In this document: positions 53,373 to 60,971 of the stretch, in pieces | How positions within the stretch are numbered: the first letter of the stretch is position 1 | Layout: every line of letters begins with the position of its first letter | NCBI RefSeq assembly: GCF_000519325.1 | Contig: NZ_KI912613.1 | Coordinates: 5,455,553 to 5,519,552 of the forward strand | Direction of reading: 5' to 3' | DNA from: Patulibacter minatonensis DSM 18081 | GTDB lineage: Bacteria > Actinomycetota > Thermoleophilia > Solirubrobacterales > Solirubrobacteraceae | DNA: 64,000 bases | Position numbers and translations under genes: made by a program | The notes under the pieces: generated by a model | Databases searched by the model: none | What the model saw: only the letters and a program-made list of their open reading frames with translations | Told to the model about the DNA's origin: nothing

Positions 53373-53900
53373 ATGATCTTCCGCCGTACACGACTTCTCG
53401 CTCCTGCGCTCCTCACCACCGCGGGCCTCGCGATGGCCGGTTGCGGCGGCGGGTCCAACGGCGACGAGGGCACCTACGTGAAGACCTACGAAGGCGCCTG
53501 CAAGAAGATCGTGACGTCCGCGACCGGTGCCCAGACGGCGATCGCGGGCCTCGCGACCGGCAGCTCCACGGTGTCCGACGCGAACGTCGCGAAGGTTCGG
53601 GAGAGCCTCGGCGAGGTGCTCGACACGTTCGACAGCCAGATCTCCGTCCTCGCGGACGCCGACGCCCCGAAGAAGTGGTCGTCGTTCCAGAAATCGCTGA
53701 AGGGCACCGCCGACGACGCGAAGAAGGCGGTCGGCACGGCGAAGGAGAAGCTCGCCGAGATCAAGACCCAGAAGGACCTGCCGAAGATCACCGGCGTCTT
53801 CGCGAGCCTCGACCTGAAGTCGGCCAAGAGCGAGAAGGTCCCCGACGACCTCGCGAAGAAGGCTCCGAGCTGCAACACGCTGCTCAACAGCGGCAGCTGA
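53373..53900 (+). CDS. Cys-pair lipoprotein paralogue 6
   Basis: 175 residues. Lipobox AMAGCGGG. The mature part begins TYVKTYEGACKKI, contains APKKWSSFQKSL in the middle and ends KVPDDLAKKAPSC, so all three family motifs are present. Lys-rich, closest in composition to paralogue 5. TAGGTT (53361-53366) lies 6 nt before the ATG. Divergent from murB; followed by a very strong terminator stem. Unknown function. Confidence 0.75.
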   Translation: MIFRRTRLLAPALLTTAGLAMAGCGGGSNGDEGTYVKTYEGACKKIVTSATGAQTAIAGLATGSSTVSDANVAKVRESLGEVLDTFDSQISVLADADAPKKWSSFQKSLKGTADDAKKAVGTAKEKLAEIKTQKDLPKITGVFASLDLKSAKSEKVPDDLAKKAPSCNTLLNSGS

Positions 53901-53910
53901 GCCCGGAACG

Positions 53911-53947
53911 GCGGAGGGCCGGGAGCGTCGCTCCCGGCCCTCCGCCG
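53911..53947. terminator. bidirectional terminator, 17-bp perfect stem
   Basis: Arms 53911-53927 and 53931-53947 pair perfectly around a 3-base GTC loop, in the 66-base gap between the convergent paralogue 6 and acyl-CoA dehydrogenase genes. It is the strongest hairpin seen in the window. Confidence 0.8.
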
Positions 53948-53966
53948 ACCGCAGGTGTCGCGGGTC

Positions 53967-55265
53967 CTACGGGACGCGCACGCCCGAGATCGTGCGGGCG
54001 ATCACGAGCTGCTGGATCTCGGAGGTGCCCTCGAAGATCGTCATGATCTTCGAGTCGCGGTGGAAGCGCTCCACCGGGTACTCGCGCGTGTAGCCGTTGC
54101 CGCCGAGGATCTGGATGGCCTCCTCGGTGATGCGGACGCCGGCCTCCGACGCCTTGTACTTCGCCATCGAGCCCTCGGCGTTCGGGAACTCGGCCTTCTG
54201 GCCGCGCAGCGTGGCGCCGCCCATCCAGGCCGCGCGCTGCACGAGCAGGCGGGCGGCGTCGAGCTCGGTCTTCATGTTCGCGAGCTTGAACGCGATGGCC
54301 TGGTTCTCGATGATCTTGCGGCCGAACTGCTCGCGCTCCTTCGCGTAGTCGAGCGCGTAGTCGTAGGCGGCGCGGGCGACGCCGATGGCCATCGCGCCGA
54401 CGGCGGGGCGGGAGGCCTCGAACGTCGCCATCGAGGCGTTGCCGTGGGAGCGCTTGCCCTCGCGCGCCTTCGCGAGGCGGGCGTCGAGCTTGTCCTTGCC
54501 GCCCAGCAGGTAGGCGCCGGGGACGCGGGCGTCGTCGAGGTTGACGTCGGCCGTGTGCGAGGCGCGGATGCCGTGCTTCTTGACCTTGGCGCCCTGCGAG
54601 ATGCCCTTGATCTCCGACATCGGGACGATGAAGGCGGCGTGGCCGCGCGAGCCGAGGGACGGGTCGACCGTGGCGATGACGACGTGGACGTCGGCGATGC
54701 CGCCGTTGGTGGCCCACGACTTGGAGCCGTTGATGACCCACTCGTCGGTGGCCTCGTCGTACTTCGCCGTCGTGCGGACGTTCGAGACGTCGGAGCCGGC
54801 GTTCGGCTCGGACGAGCAGAACGCGGCGATCACGGGCTCGGAGGCGGAGCCGTAACAGCGCGGCAGCCACTCGGCGATCTGCTCCTGCGTGCCCTGGCCG
54901 AAGATGGCCGAGACGGCGAGGCCGGTGCCCTGGAGCGCCATGCCGATGCCGGCGTCGCCCCAGAAGATCTCCTCGAGGAAGATCGGGGTCAGCTGGCCCG
55001 TCGGGTCGAGGAACATCGACATCGTCGACTCGAGCCCGTAGAGGCCGATCTCGGCGGCCTCCTTGACGATCGGCCAGGGGAACTCCTCGCGCTCGTCCCA
55101 CTCGGCGCCGGCCGGGCGGATCGTGTTGACGGAGAACTCGCGGACCCAGTCGCGGAGGGTCTGCTGCTCCTCGTTCAGCTCGAGGTTGAACGTCTGCCAC
55201 TCCGGCTTCATGCGCTCCTGCGCAAGCTCGCCGGCGATGGTCATGAAGTCGGAGGTGGTGCTCAT
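53967..55265 (-). CDS. acyl-CoA dehydrogenase
   Basis: 432 residues, ACAD family. FAD/substrate motifs are visible as AFCSSEPNAGSDVSNV and WVINGSKSWATNGG; the catalytic Glu lies in MTIFEGTSEIQQL, the MCAD-type position. The C-terminal AEGSMAKYKASEAG region is typical. It makes trans-2-enoyl-CoA and passes electrons to ETF. ATG start. Divergent from a TetR gene over 112 bases that contain AACC/GGTT repeats, so repression by that regulator is likely. Confidence 0.92.
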   Translation of the reverse strand: MSTTSDFMTIAGELAQERMKPEWQTFNLELNEEQQTLRDWVREFSVNTIRPAGAEWDEREEFPWPIVKEAAEIGLYGLESTMSMFLDPTGQLTPIFLEEIFWGDAGIGMALQGTGLAVSAIFGQGTQEQIAEWLPRCYGSASEPVIAAFCSSEPNAGSDVSNVRTTAKYDEATDEWVINGSKSWATNGGIADVHVVIATVDPSLGSRGHAAFIVPMSEIKGISQGAKVKKHGIRASHTADVNLDDARVPGAYLLGGKDKLDARLAKAREGKRSHGNASMATFEASRPAVGAMAIGVARAAYDYALDYAKEREQFGRKIIENQAIAFKLANMKTELDAARLLVQRAAWMGGATLRGQKAEFPNAEGSMAKYKASEAGVRITEEAIQILGGNGYTREYPVERFHRDSKIMTIFEGTSEIQQLVIARTISGVRVP

Positions 55266-55329
55266 GGTGCGGGTCCTCGGAAGAACGCGGGGAACGAATA
55301 CCCCCCGGTCGGGGGCGTCTGACCCGAAG

Positions 55330-55369
55330 TGTAACCACGGTTTACAGACGATGCAACCGTGGGTAGGAT
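55330..55369. promoter_or_regulatory. candidate TetR operator and -10 box
   Basis: CCACGGTT (55335-55342) and AACCGTGG (55355-55362) form a perfect inverted repeat with 12 bases between; TGTAACC/GGTTTACA overlaps the left arm. The right arm ends 1 base before TAGGAT (55364-55369), the -10 box of the regulator gene. Position supports autoregulation and control of the divergent acyl-CoA dehydrogenase. Confidence 0.6.
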
Positions 55370-55377
55370 CACACCCG

Positions 55378-56064
55378 ATGGCCCCCAGGAGCTCCACCAC
55401 CCCGGACCGCCGCTCCGGTGCCGCCGCCCGTCGTCGCGACCGCGAGCGGGAGATCCTCGGGGCCACCCGCAGGCTCCTCGACGAGCGGGGCGCGCAGGAC
55501 GTCCAGATCGACGACGTCGCCCGCGAGGCCGGGCTGAACAAGGCCCTCATCTACCGGCACTTCAGCGGCAAGGACGAGCTCTTCGCGCTCGTGATCGTCT
55601 CCTACGTCGACGACTTCCTGGCCGACGTCGCGGAGCTGTCGGACGCGGGGCCGGCGGCCGACCGCCTGGCGGACTTCGCCGAGACGTTCCTCGGCTTCTG
55701 CCTCGCCCACCCGGCGTTCGTCGAGTCCGCGATGACGATGCTCCGGCAGCCCGGGACCGAGCTGCTCGAGGTCGTCAGCGAGGGCGCGATGCTCCAGATG
55801 GGTCGTGCGGTCGCCGCGGCGCTGCACCGCCCGATCGAGCTGCTGCGCGAGGGCGACGCCGCCGGGGAGTTCACCGTCGCCGAGCCGGACTACACGGCCA
55901 ACGCGATGTACGTCCAGATCCTCGGGCTCGCGCACCTCGCGCGCGTCGGCAACGCGATCCGCGAGCTCCCCGACGGGATGCCGTGGTTCTTCGCGGTGCG
56001 GACCGACCAGGTCCGCCACTCCGTGCGGTCGCTCGTGCGGGCGGCGCTCCTGCCCGCCCCGTGA
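55378..56064 (+). CDS. TetR/AcrR-family transcriptional regulator
   Basis: 228 residues. The N-terminal helix-turn-helix (about 22-68) reads REILGATRRLLDERG, then VQIDDVAREAGLNKALIYRHFSGKDELF. The C-terminal ligand domain ends with a helix of unknown specificity. A TAGGAT box lies 8 nt before the ATG, so the transcript is probably leaderless. Given the divergent acyl-CoA dehydrogenase, an acyl-CoA ligand is plausible. It is convergent with the zinc-ribbon gene, with a perfect 16-base palindrome at 56065-56080 between them. Confidence 0.92.
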   Translation: MAPRSSTTPDRRSGAAARRRDREREILGATRRLLDERGAQDVQIDDVAREAGLNKALIYRHFSGKDELFALVIVSYVDDFLADVAELSDAGPAADRLADFAETFLGFCLAHPAFVESAMTMLRQPGTELLEVVSEGAMLQMGRAVAAALHRPIELLREGDAAGEFTVAEPDYTANAMYVQILGLAHLARVGNAIRELPDGMPWFFAVRTDQVRHSVRSLVRAALLPAP

Positions 56065-56080
56065 CCGCTCCCGGGAGCGG
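56065..56080. terminator. perfect palindrome between convergent TetR and zinc-ribbon genes
   Basis: CCGCTCCCGGGAGCGG directly follows the TetR stop, in a 31-base convergent gap. As RNA it gives a short 6-bp stem with a 4-base loop; probably a weak terminator. Confidence 0.4.
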
Positions 56081-56095
56081 CGCGGGACGCGGTTC

Positions 56096-57370
56096 CTAGA
56101 ACGCGGGGACGGGGCCCGTGAGGCCGGCGGCCTCGCGGGCAGGGCGGTACGACGAGGCGAACGCGGCGACCGCCGTGGCCTCCGTCTTCGAGGCGCCGCG
56201 GACGCCCTGCAGGCACTGACGGGCGACGCCCTCGGGGCCCGTGTTGTCGAACGACGCGATGCAGCCGGTGATCTTCGTCGCCGTCGCCGCGCCGGCCTCG
56301 TAGGCGACCGCGAGCTTCTCGGTGATCGCGCGCTGGTTGTCCTGCTTCGTGTCGATCGCACGGGCGCGGGCGGCGGAGCTCGCGCGGCTCGTCGCGACGC
56401 TCCTGAAGGCGGTGGCCGCGGCGTCCAGCGCCGCGTCCTGCGACTCCGGGGCCGCGCCCTGCCCGTCCCACGCGGAGACGCCGTCGCGGGCCGCGCGCAG
56501 CAGCGCGAAGCCGCGGGTCAGCTGGGAGCGGATGCCGTCGCCCTTCTGCAGCGCTGCGTCGACCTTGTTGACGAACGGGGACGACGACGTCCTGCGCCCG
56601 GCGGACCCGGTGGTCCCCGGCTTCGACCGCGATCCGGACGCCCGGGCGCGGACGGCGATGCCGAGGACCTTGGTCCCGCGGATCGCGTCCTTCGTGTTCG
56701 CGATGTCGTCGATGTCCTTCAGCGCCGCCGCGGCCCGTGCGGAGCGGGCGCCGAGCTGGCTGAGGACCTTCGACCGCGGGTCGGCCAGGACGCTGACGAC
56801 GGCGGAGAGGTACAGGCGGTCGGTCGCGAGCGCGCGGCGGACCCGCGTCGTGCGGCCGGTCGTGCCGGACTCGACGCCCTCGGTCTCGTCCTGCACGTCG
56901 CGCAGCGTGCTGAGCGCAGCCCGGGCGGCACCGAGCGCGGCGGCGGGATCCGTCTCCCCCTCGAGCTCCTCGAGGCGGTCCGACAGGGTGCGGTGGTCGG
57001 CCACGACGCGGGAGACCTGCGTCTTCAGCGAGTCCTTCTCCTTCTCGAGCGGGTCGAGGTTCGCGACGTACCAGATGGCGTAGAGGATCCCGAGGAGGAT
57101 CAGCGGCACCAGCAGGCGGACGAGGATCGGGGCCCGCCGGCGGGTGCGGGACAGCGCGGTCGCCGCCTGCTCCCCCGAGCGCACCAGCGGGACGCCGCAG
57201 CTCGGGCAGTAGCGCGACCCCATGACGACGCGGGCGTCGCACCGCGTGCACCCGATGACCGGCGGCTCCGCCGGCCCGTCGTCGTCGAGCAGGACGTCAC
57301 CGGACGCGTCGTCGCGGTGCTCGTCGTCACCGACGGGCGTTCGGAGGTCGTCTGTCGAGGTGTCGCTCAT
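56096..57370 (-). CDS. zinc-ribbon membrane protein with extracellular coiled-coil region, unknown function
   Basis: 424 residues. After an acidic N-terminus comes a zinc ribbon with two CxxC pairs (CTRCDARVVMGSRYCPSCG, about 41-59), a basic stretch (SRTRRRAP) and a single membrane helix (ILVRLLVPLILLGILYAIWYVA, about 82-103). The remainder is outside by the positive-inside rule: a coiled coil (EKEKDSLKTQVSRVVADHRTLSDRLEELEGE), then mostly Ala-rich helices. Two Cys (TGCIAS and RQCLQG) may pair. No family was recognised. It starts divergently from rpsD. Confidence 0.7.
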   Translation of the reverse strand: MSDTSTDDLRTPVGDDEHRDDASGDVLLDDDGPAEPPVIGCTRCDARVVMGSRYCPSCGVPLVRSGEQAATALSRTRRRAPILVRLLVPLILLGILYAIWYVANLDPLEKEKDSLKTQVSRVVADHRTLSDRLEELEGETDPAAALGAARAALSTLRDVQDETEGVESGTTGRTTRVRRALATDRLYLSAVVSVLADPRSKVLSQLGARSARAAAALKDIDDIANTKDAIRGTKVLGIAVRARASGSRSKPGTTGSAGRRTSSSPFVNKVDAALQKGDGIRSQLTRGFALLRAARDGVSAWDGQGAAPESQDAALDAAATAFRSVATSRASSAARARAIDTKQDNQRAITEKLAVAYEAGAATATKITGCIASFDNTGPEGVARQCLQGVRGASKTEATAVAAFASSYRPAREAAGLTGPVPAF

Positions 57371-57553
57371 GGCGGGGATCCGGCGCGCCGTGCCGATGCA
57401 CGCGGGCCGGGGCGGTTCCGGGGAAGATTCCACGCGACCGGTGGAGATCCTCCCGGACGCGACGGCGGATCTTCGCATGCCGGACGACGCGAGGGGCACC
57501 GACCTGGCTACCCTGTGTCGTCGTTTCGTCGGAGCAGGACCACAGGAGGCCCA

Positions 57554-58192
57554 ATGGGTCGTTACACCGGGCCGGTCGAGCGGCTCTCGAGGCGCGAGGG
57601 CGTCGATCTCGAACTCAAGGGCGCTCGTCGCCTCGCAGGCAAGGGCGCGCTCGAGCGTCGTGGGGCGCTGCCCCCGGGCCAGCACGGCGGTGGCCGTCGC
57701 GTCAAGACGTCCGTCTACGCCCAGCAGCTGCGTGAGACGCAGCGCGCCAAGCGCTACTACGGCATCCGCGAGAAGCAGTTCCGCAACCTCATGAACGAGG
57801 CCAGCAAGCGGAACGCGGAGAACACGGTCACGGGTGAGCGCATGCTGCAGCTCCTCGAGTCGCGTGTCGACAACATCATCGTCCGCCTCGGCTTCGCGTC
57901 CACGCGTGCCCAGGCCCGCCAGTTCGTCTCGCACGGCCACGTGCTCGTGAACGGCCAGCGCCACACGGTCGCGTCCGCGCGCCTGTCCCCGGGCGACGTC
58001 GTGACGATCAAGGACGGCAGCCCCGTCCGCCCGATCGCCACGGAGTCCACCGAGCTGATCGCGATCGTCCCGGCCTGGCTCGAGGCCGACCACGACGGCC
58101 TCTCCGGCCGCGTCCTCCGCCTCCCGGAGCGTCACGAGATCCAGGTGCCGATCACCGAGCACCTCATCGTCGAGCTCGCCGGCCGCCGGTAG
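57554..58192 (+). CDS. rpsD: 30S ribosomal protein S4
   Basis: 212 residues. The N-terminal domain begins MGRYTGPVERLSRREGVDL and contains the RNA-binding GALPPGQHG and YAQQLREKQ-like QLRETQRAKRYYGI; the S4 RNA-binding domain follows (LESRVDNIIVRLGFASTRAQARQFVSHGHVLVNG). There is no Cys, so it is the zinc-free (C-) form. AGGAGG 5 bases before the ATG is the best ribosome site in the window. A TACCCT box lies at 57509-57514. It is not in an rpsM-rpsK-rpoA operon here but stands alone. Confidence 0.95.
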   Translation: MGRYTGPVERLSRREGVDLELKGARRLAGKGALERRGALPPGQHGGGRRVKTSVYAQQLRETQRAKRYYGIREKQFRNLMNEASKRNAENTVTGERMLQLLESRVDNIIVRLGFASTRAQARQFVSHGHVLVNGQRHTVASARLSPGDVVTIKDGSPVRPIATESTELIAIVPAWLEADHDGLSGRVLRLPERHEIQVPITEHLIVELAGRR

Positions 58193-58198
58193 CGGCCC

Positions 58199-58221
58199 GG
58201 CACCCGCCGCTCGCGGGTGCC
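58199..58221 (+). terminator. rpsD terminator
   Basis: A perfect 9-bp stem (GGCACCCGC and its complement, 5-base loop) begins 7 bases after the rpsD stop. Confidence 0.7.
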
Positions 58222-58480
58222 ACCCAGGACGCTCCGGCGTCCACCCGCGTCGCGCACGCCGCGACGCCCCGGCCCTCCGCCGGACTCTCCGACACCCACC
58301 CGCTCCCGCCACCCGGCGGGACCGGGGCGGGCGGTCGTCGCTTCCCGCGGTGCGCGCCCCGACCGGCGCCCGTCCCGCAACGCTCCGGGTCCGCCGGCGA
58401 ACCCGTCCCGATGTTCGGAGCCACCCCGTCCGCCGGTCGGGGGGTCTGCCTCCGTGCTCCCCGGGCGGTCGGTTGCCTCC

Positions 58481-58510
58481 TCGACAGATGTCCTACACCA
58501 GCCGTAGGAT
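58481..58510 (+). promoter_or_regulatory. promoter of the RTX-repeat gene
   Basis: TCGACA (58481-58486) and TAGGAT (58505-58510) with an 18-base spacer resemble the sigma-A consensus. A 6-bp dyad TCCTAC/GTAGGA (58491-58496, 58504-58509) overlaps the -10 and could be an operator. The leader would be about 70 nt. Confidence 0.5.
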
Positions 58511-58586
58511 GTCTGGGTCCACCGATCGGTGGCCTCGACCCGGCGTCCCCGCGGGCCAGAGGCACCGAGCAAGGCGAAGAACCTCA

Positions 58587-60230
58587 GTGCACCACGTCAG
58601 ATCACGTCCCCCGCTTCTGGCTCTCGTCCTGTCCCTCGTCGCTTTCGGCTCCACCCTCGTGGTGGCCTCGGGCGCGCAGGCGGCCGAGCAGCCGAGCTTC
58701 CAGTGTCGGGCCAGCGCCCTCGCGGCGTCCATCGCCAACCAGCCGTACGTCGAGCCCCTCGTGGCCAACGGCCTCAAGGGCTCGGTCCCCGGCCCCGTCT
58801 TCGACAAGGCGGCCTGCTCCAACGACGAGCAGGGCGCCGGCGACGTCACCTCCTCCGTCGGGCTCCAGGGCCTGATCGGGACCTCGGCGGTCCAGGAGAA
58901 GACGACCCTGACGCCCGAGACCGGGTCGTCGGCCGCACAGACCGCGACCGCGTCGACCACGATCGCGGACCTCGACCTGCGCCTGCTGGGCACGAACCCG
59001 AGCTTCCTGAAGATCGGGGCGGTCAAGGCGACCGCGACCGCCAAGTGCGTGAACAAGAAGCCCGTGTTCACCGGCTCGTCGGAGATCACGAACGTCCAGC
59101 TGCTCGGGCAGCCCGTCACGCTCGACGGACTCGTCAACGGGCTGGCCAAGGCGCTGTCCGACGCCGGCCTCGACGCCGTCGTGAAGATCTACCCGCTGAA
59201 CCAGGTGACGAAGACCGCGGACTCGGTCGTCGTGACCCCGCTCCGGATCCAGATCCTCTCCGGCGGCTCGTCCAAGGGCGGCCTCGTGGACCTGACCGTC
59301 GGCGAGACGAAGGTCGCCCAGCGCGGCAACGCGTGCGACCCGCCCGCGGACAACCCGGACAACCCGGACGACGGCGGCGACGGCATCTGCCCCGTCGGCT
59401 CGATCCCGGTCGGCCAGGGCCCGCGGGTCTGCCAGATCCCGGCGACGGACCGCTACGGCCTCGTCGTCATCGGCGTGCCGAACAGCACCGACACGCCGCG
59501 CGGCGGCCGGGTGCTCCCGCTGCCCGAGGCCCGCCGTCTGGCCGAGGCCGGCCAGCTGCCGAACTCGAAGTGCCTCCGCGGTCCGGGGGTCGGCTACGTC
59601 GTCCTCGGCGACAACGGCAAGGACCTGATCTACGGCACGAAGAACCGCGACCGCATCATGGGTCTCGGCGGCAAGGACGCCCTGTCGGCCCTCGACGCGG
59701 GCGACTGCATCGACGGCGGCTCCGGCAACGACCGCATCTACGGCGGGACCGGCGGCGACCGGCTCTACGGCGGCACCGGCACCGACCACGTCTACGGCGA
59801 GAACGGCAACGACCGCATCTACGGCGGGGCGTCGCGTGACGCGCTGTACGGCGACAAGGGCAACGACTCGATCTACGGCGAGTCGGGCAACGACCGCATG
59901 TACGGCGGGCAGGGCAACGACACGATGCTCGGCGCCGACGGCAACGACACGCTCTACGGCCAGGACGGCCGGGACCGGCTCGACGGCGGGGTCGGCAACG
60001 ACCGCCTCTCCGGCGGCTTCAACCGCAACTACATCATCGGCGGCACCGGTCGCTCCTCGGTCTTCAACGGCCGGCCGAGCACCGGGCGATCGACGATCGA
60101 CCTGCGGAAGGCGACCGCGCCGTCCGTCGTGAAGTGCGGCTCGGGCACGGACGTCGTGCTCGCCAACCGGAAGTACGCCTCGCGCAACCGGTACTCGTCC
60201 AACTGCAGGACGATCCGGGTCTCGCGGTAG
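58587..60230 (+). CDS. secreted RTX (hemolysin-type) calcium-binding protein
   Basis: 547 residues from GTG 58587. A Sec-type signal peptide (LLALVLSLVAFGSTLVVASGAQA) is followed by a beta-rich domain of about 240 residues containing several Cys, a Pro/Asp/Asn linker, and a second small domain (ATDRYGLVVIGVPNSTD). From residue 377 to 475 there are eleven nonapeptide RTX repeats of the form GGxGNDxxY, each expected to bind calcium in a beta-roll, preceded by three diverged ones. It ends with a Cys-containing cap. GAAGAA lies upstream. It has no T1SS partners nearby, and the signal peptide argues for Sec export. Function unknown, surface adhesin or calcium-stabilised scaffold possible. Confidence 0.82.
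   Translation: MHHVRSRPPLLALVLSLVAFGSTLVVASGAQAAEQPSFQCRASALAASIANQPYVEPLVANGLKGSVPGPVFDKAACSNDEQGAGDVTSSVGLQGLIGTSAVQEKTTLTPETGSSAAQTATASTTIADLDLRLLGTNPSFLKIGAVKATATAKCVNKKPVFTGSSEITNVQLLGQPVTLDGLVNGLAKALSDAGLDAVVKIYPLNQVTKTADSVVVTPLRIQILSGGSSKGGLVDLTVGETKVAQRGNACDPPADNPDNPDDGGDGICPVGSIPVGQGPRVCQIPATDRYGLVVIGVPNSTDTPRGGRVLPLPEARRLAEAGQLPNSKCLRGPGVGYVVLGDNGKDLIYGTKNRDRIMGLGGKDALSALDAGDCIDGGSGNDRIYGGTGGDRLYGGTGTDHVYGENGNDRIYGGASRDALYGDKGNDSIYGESGNDRMYGGQGNDTMLGADGNDTLYGQDGRDRLDGGVGNDRLSGGFNRNYIIGGTGRSSVFNGRPSTGRSTIDLRKATAPSVVKCGSGTDVVLANRKYASRNRYSSNCRTIRVSR
59715..60011 (+). repeat. eleven tandem 27-base RTX-coding repeats
   Basis: Eleven in-frame units of 9 codons (residues 377-475) with consensus GGxGNDxxY. 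Units 5, 7, 9 and 10 are the most diverged (GGASRDALY, GESGNDRMY, GADGNDTLY, GQDGRDRLD). Suggests expansion by tandem duplication followed by drift. Confidence 0.85.
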
Positions 60231-60237
60231 CGACCCC

Positions 60238-60261
60238 GCGCGCCGCCCGCGGGCGGCGCGC
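60238..60261 (+). terminator. 24-base perfect palindrome after the RTX gene
   Basis: A perfect loopless palindrome of G and C begins 7 bases after the stop. With the second stem at 60277-60302 it gives a double hairpin. Confidence 0.55.
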
Positions 60262-60276
60262 ACCGACGCAGGACCC

Positions 60277-60302
60277 GCGCACCCGCCCCACGGCGGGTGC
60301 GC
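60277..60302 (+). terminator. second hairpin after the RTX gene
   Basis: A perfect 11-bp stem (GCGCACCCGCC and its complement) with a CCAC loop, 46 bases after the RTX stop. Likely the real terminator of the gene. Confidence 0.6.
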
Positions 60303-60422
60303 CGCGTTTCCGGGTCCACCCCGAGGGACCGTCGGCCCCGGGGCCGGCGACCGCGCGAGCGTCCCCCGGCCCGCAGAACGGCGGGTGCGCCACGGAGCCC
60401 GATCGCGTAGCGTGCGCCCAGC

Positions 60423-60908
60423 ATGAGCAGCGATCCCGAACCCGTCCCGACGCACGAGCCGTCCGTGCCCCTGCACATCGATCAGCTGCTGGAGCAGCGC
60501 TCGGTGGCCGCGGGCGTCGAGGCCCTCGCCCGGCGCAACTCCCACCACCTCGCCGACATGGACGACGCGGAGCGCGAGGACGCCCGCGTGCTGTGGTCCG
60601 AGATGGTCGCCGAGATCCTGGGCTCCGTCCGCGACGCGCTCGGCGGGTCCGTCGTCAAGGACGGTCCCGGACGCGCCGTGATCATCCTCTCCGACCACCC
60701 GCAGGAGCCCGGCGAGGTCCAGGCCGAGGCCATCTTCTCGCCGCAGATCGAGGAGGTCCCCGGTCCCGACGGCGAGAACCAGGTCGTCGCGACGTTCGCC
60801 CAGGTCCTCGGCATGCAGGTCGCCGACCTCCTCCCCCAGCTCGCCGAGCAGATGGCGGCGGACGTCGAGGAGGGCGAGGACGGCCCGGAGCTCGGTCCCC
60901 GCGACTGA
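60423..60908 (+). CDS. small acidic protein of unknown function
   Basis: 161 residues, acidic. An N-terminal helix-rich part (HIDQLLEQRSVAAGVEALARRNSHHLADMDDAERED, then LWSEMVAEILGSVRDAL) leads to strands (GRAVIILSDHP, EVQAEAIFSPQIEEV) and a helix ending in an acidic tail. No family was recognised. A TAGCGT box lies 9 nt before the ATG. Followed at 60972 by the YaaA-family gene, with its own TAGCGT box, so they may be separate units. Confidence 0.65.
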   Translation: MSSDPEPVPTHEPSVPLHIDQLLEQRSVAAGVEALARRNSHHLADMDDAEREDARVLWSEMVAEILGSVRDALGGSVVKDGPGRAVIILSDHPQEPGEVQAEAIFSPQIEEVPGPDGENQVVATFAQVLGMQVADLLPQLAEQMAADVEEGEDGPELGPRD

Positions 60909-60971
60909 GCCTCCTCGCCGGCCCCCGGGCCGGCACGCCGCACGCGCGGACGCTGCACTAGCGTCCGCGCG

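Larger units (their letters stand above)
58193..58586. other. 394-base leader/promoter region between rpsD and the RTX gene
   Basis: No gene is seen; open frames are Pro/Arg-rich noise. A rpsD terminator stem (58199-58221) and the RTX promoter (58481-58510) occupy the two ends. The middle is an unusually C-rich stretch without recognised structure. Confidence 0.5.

Noticed and set aside
58217..58507. Pro/Arg-rich open frame of 96 codons between rpsD and the RTX gene
   Set aside because: Composition is noise from a C-rich leader; it overlaps the rpsD terminator.
59715..60011. Regular 27-base repeats that could be taken for a CRISPR-like array
   Set aside because: Units are contiguous, in frame, and encode RTX nonapeptides; no spacers and no cas genes are present.
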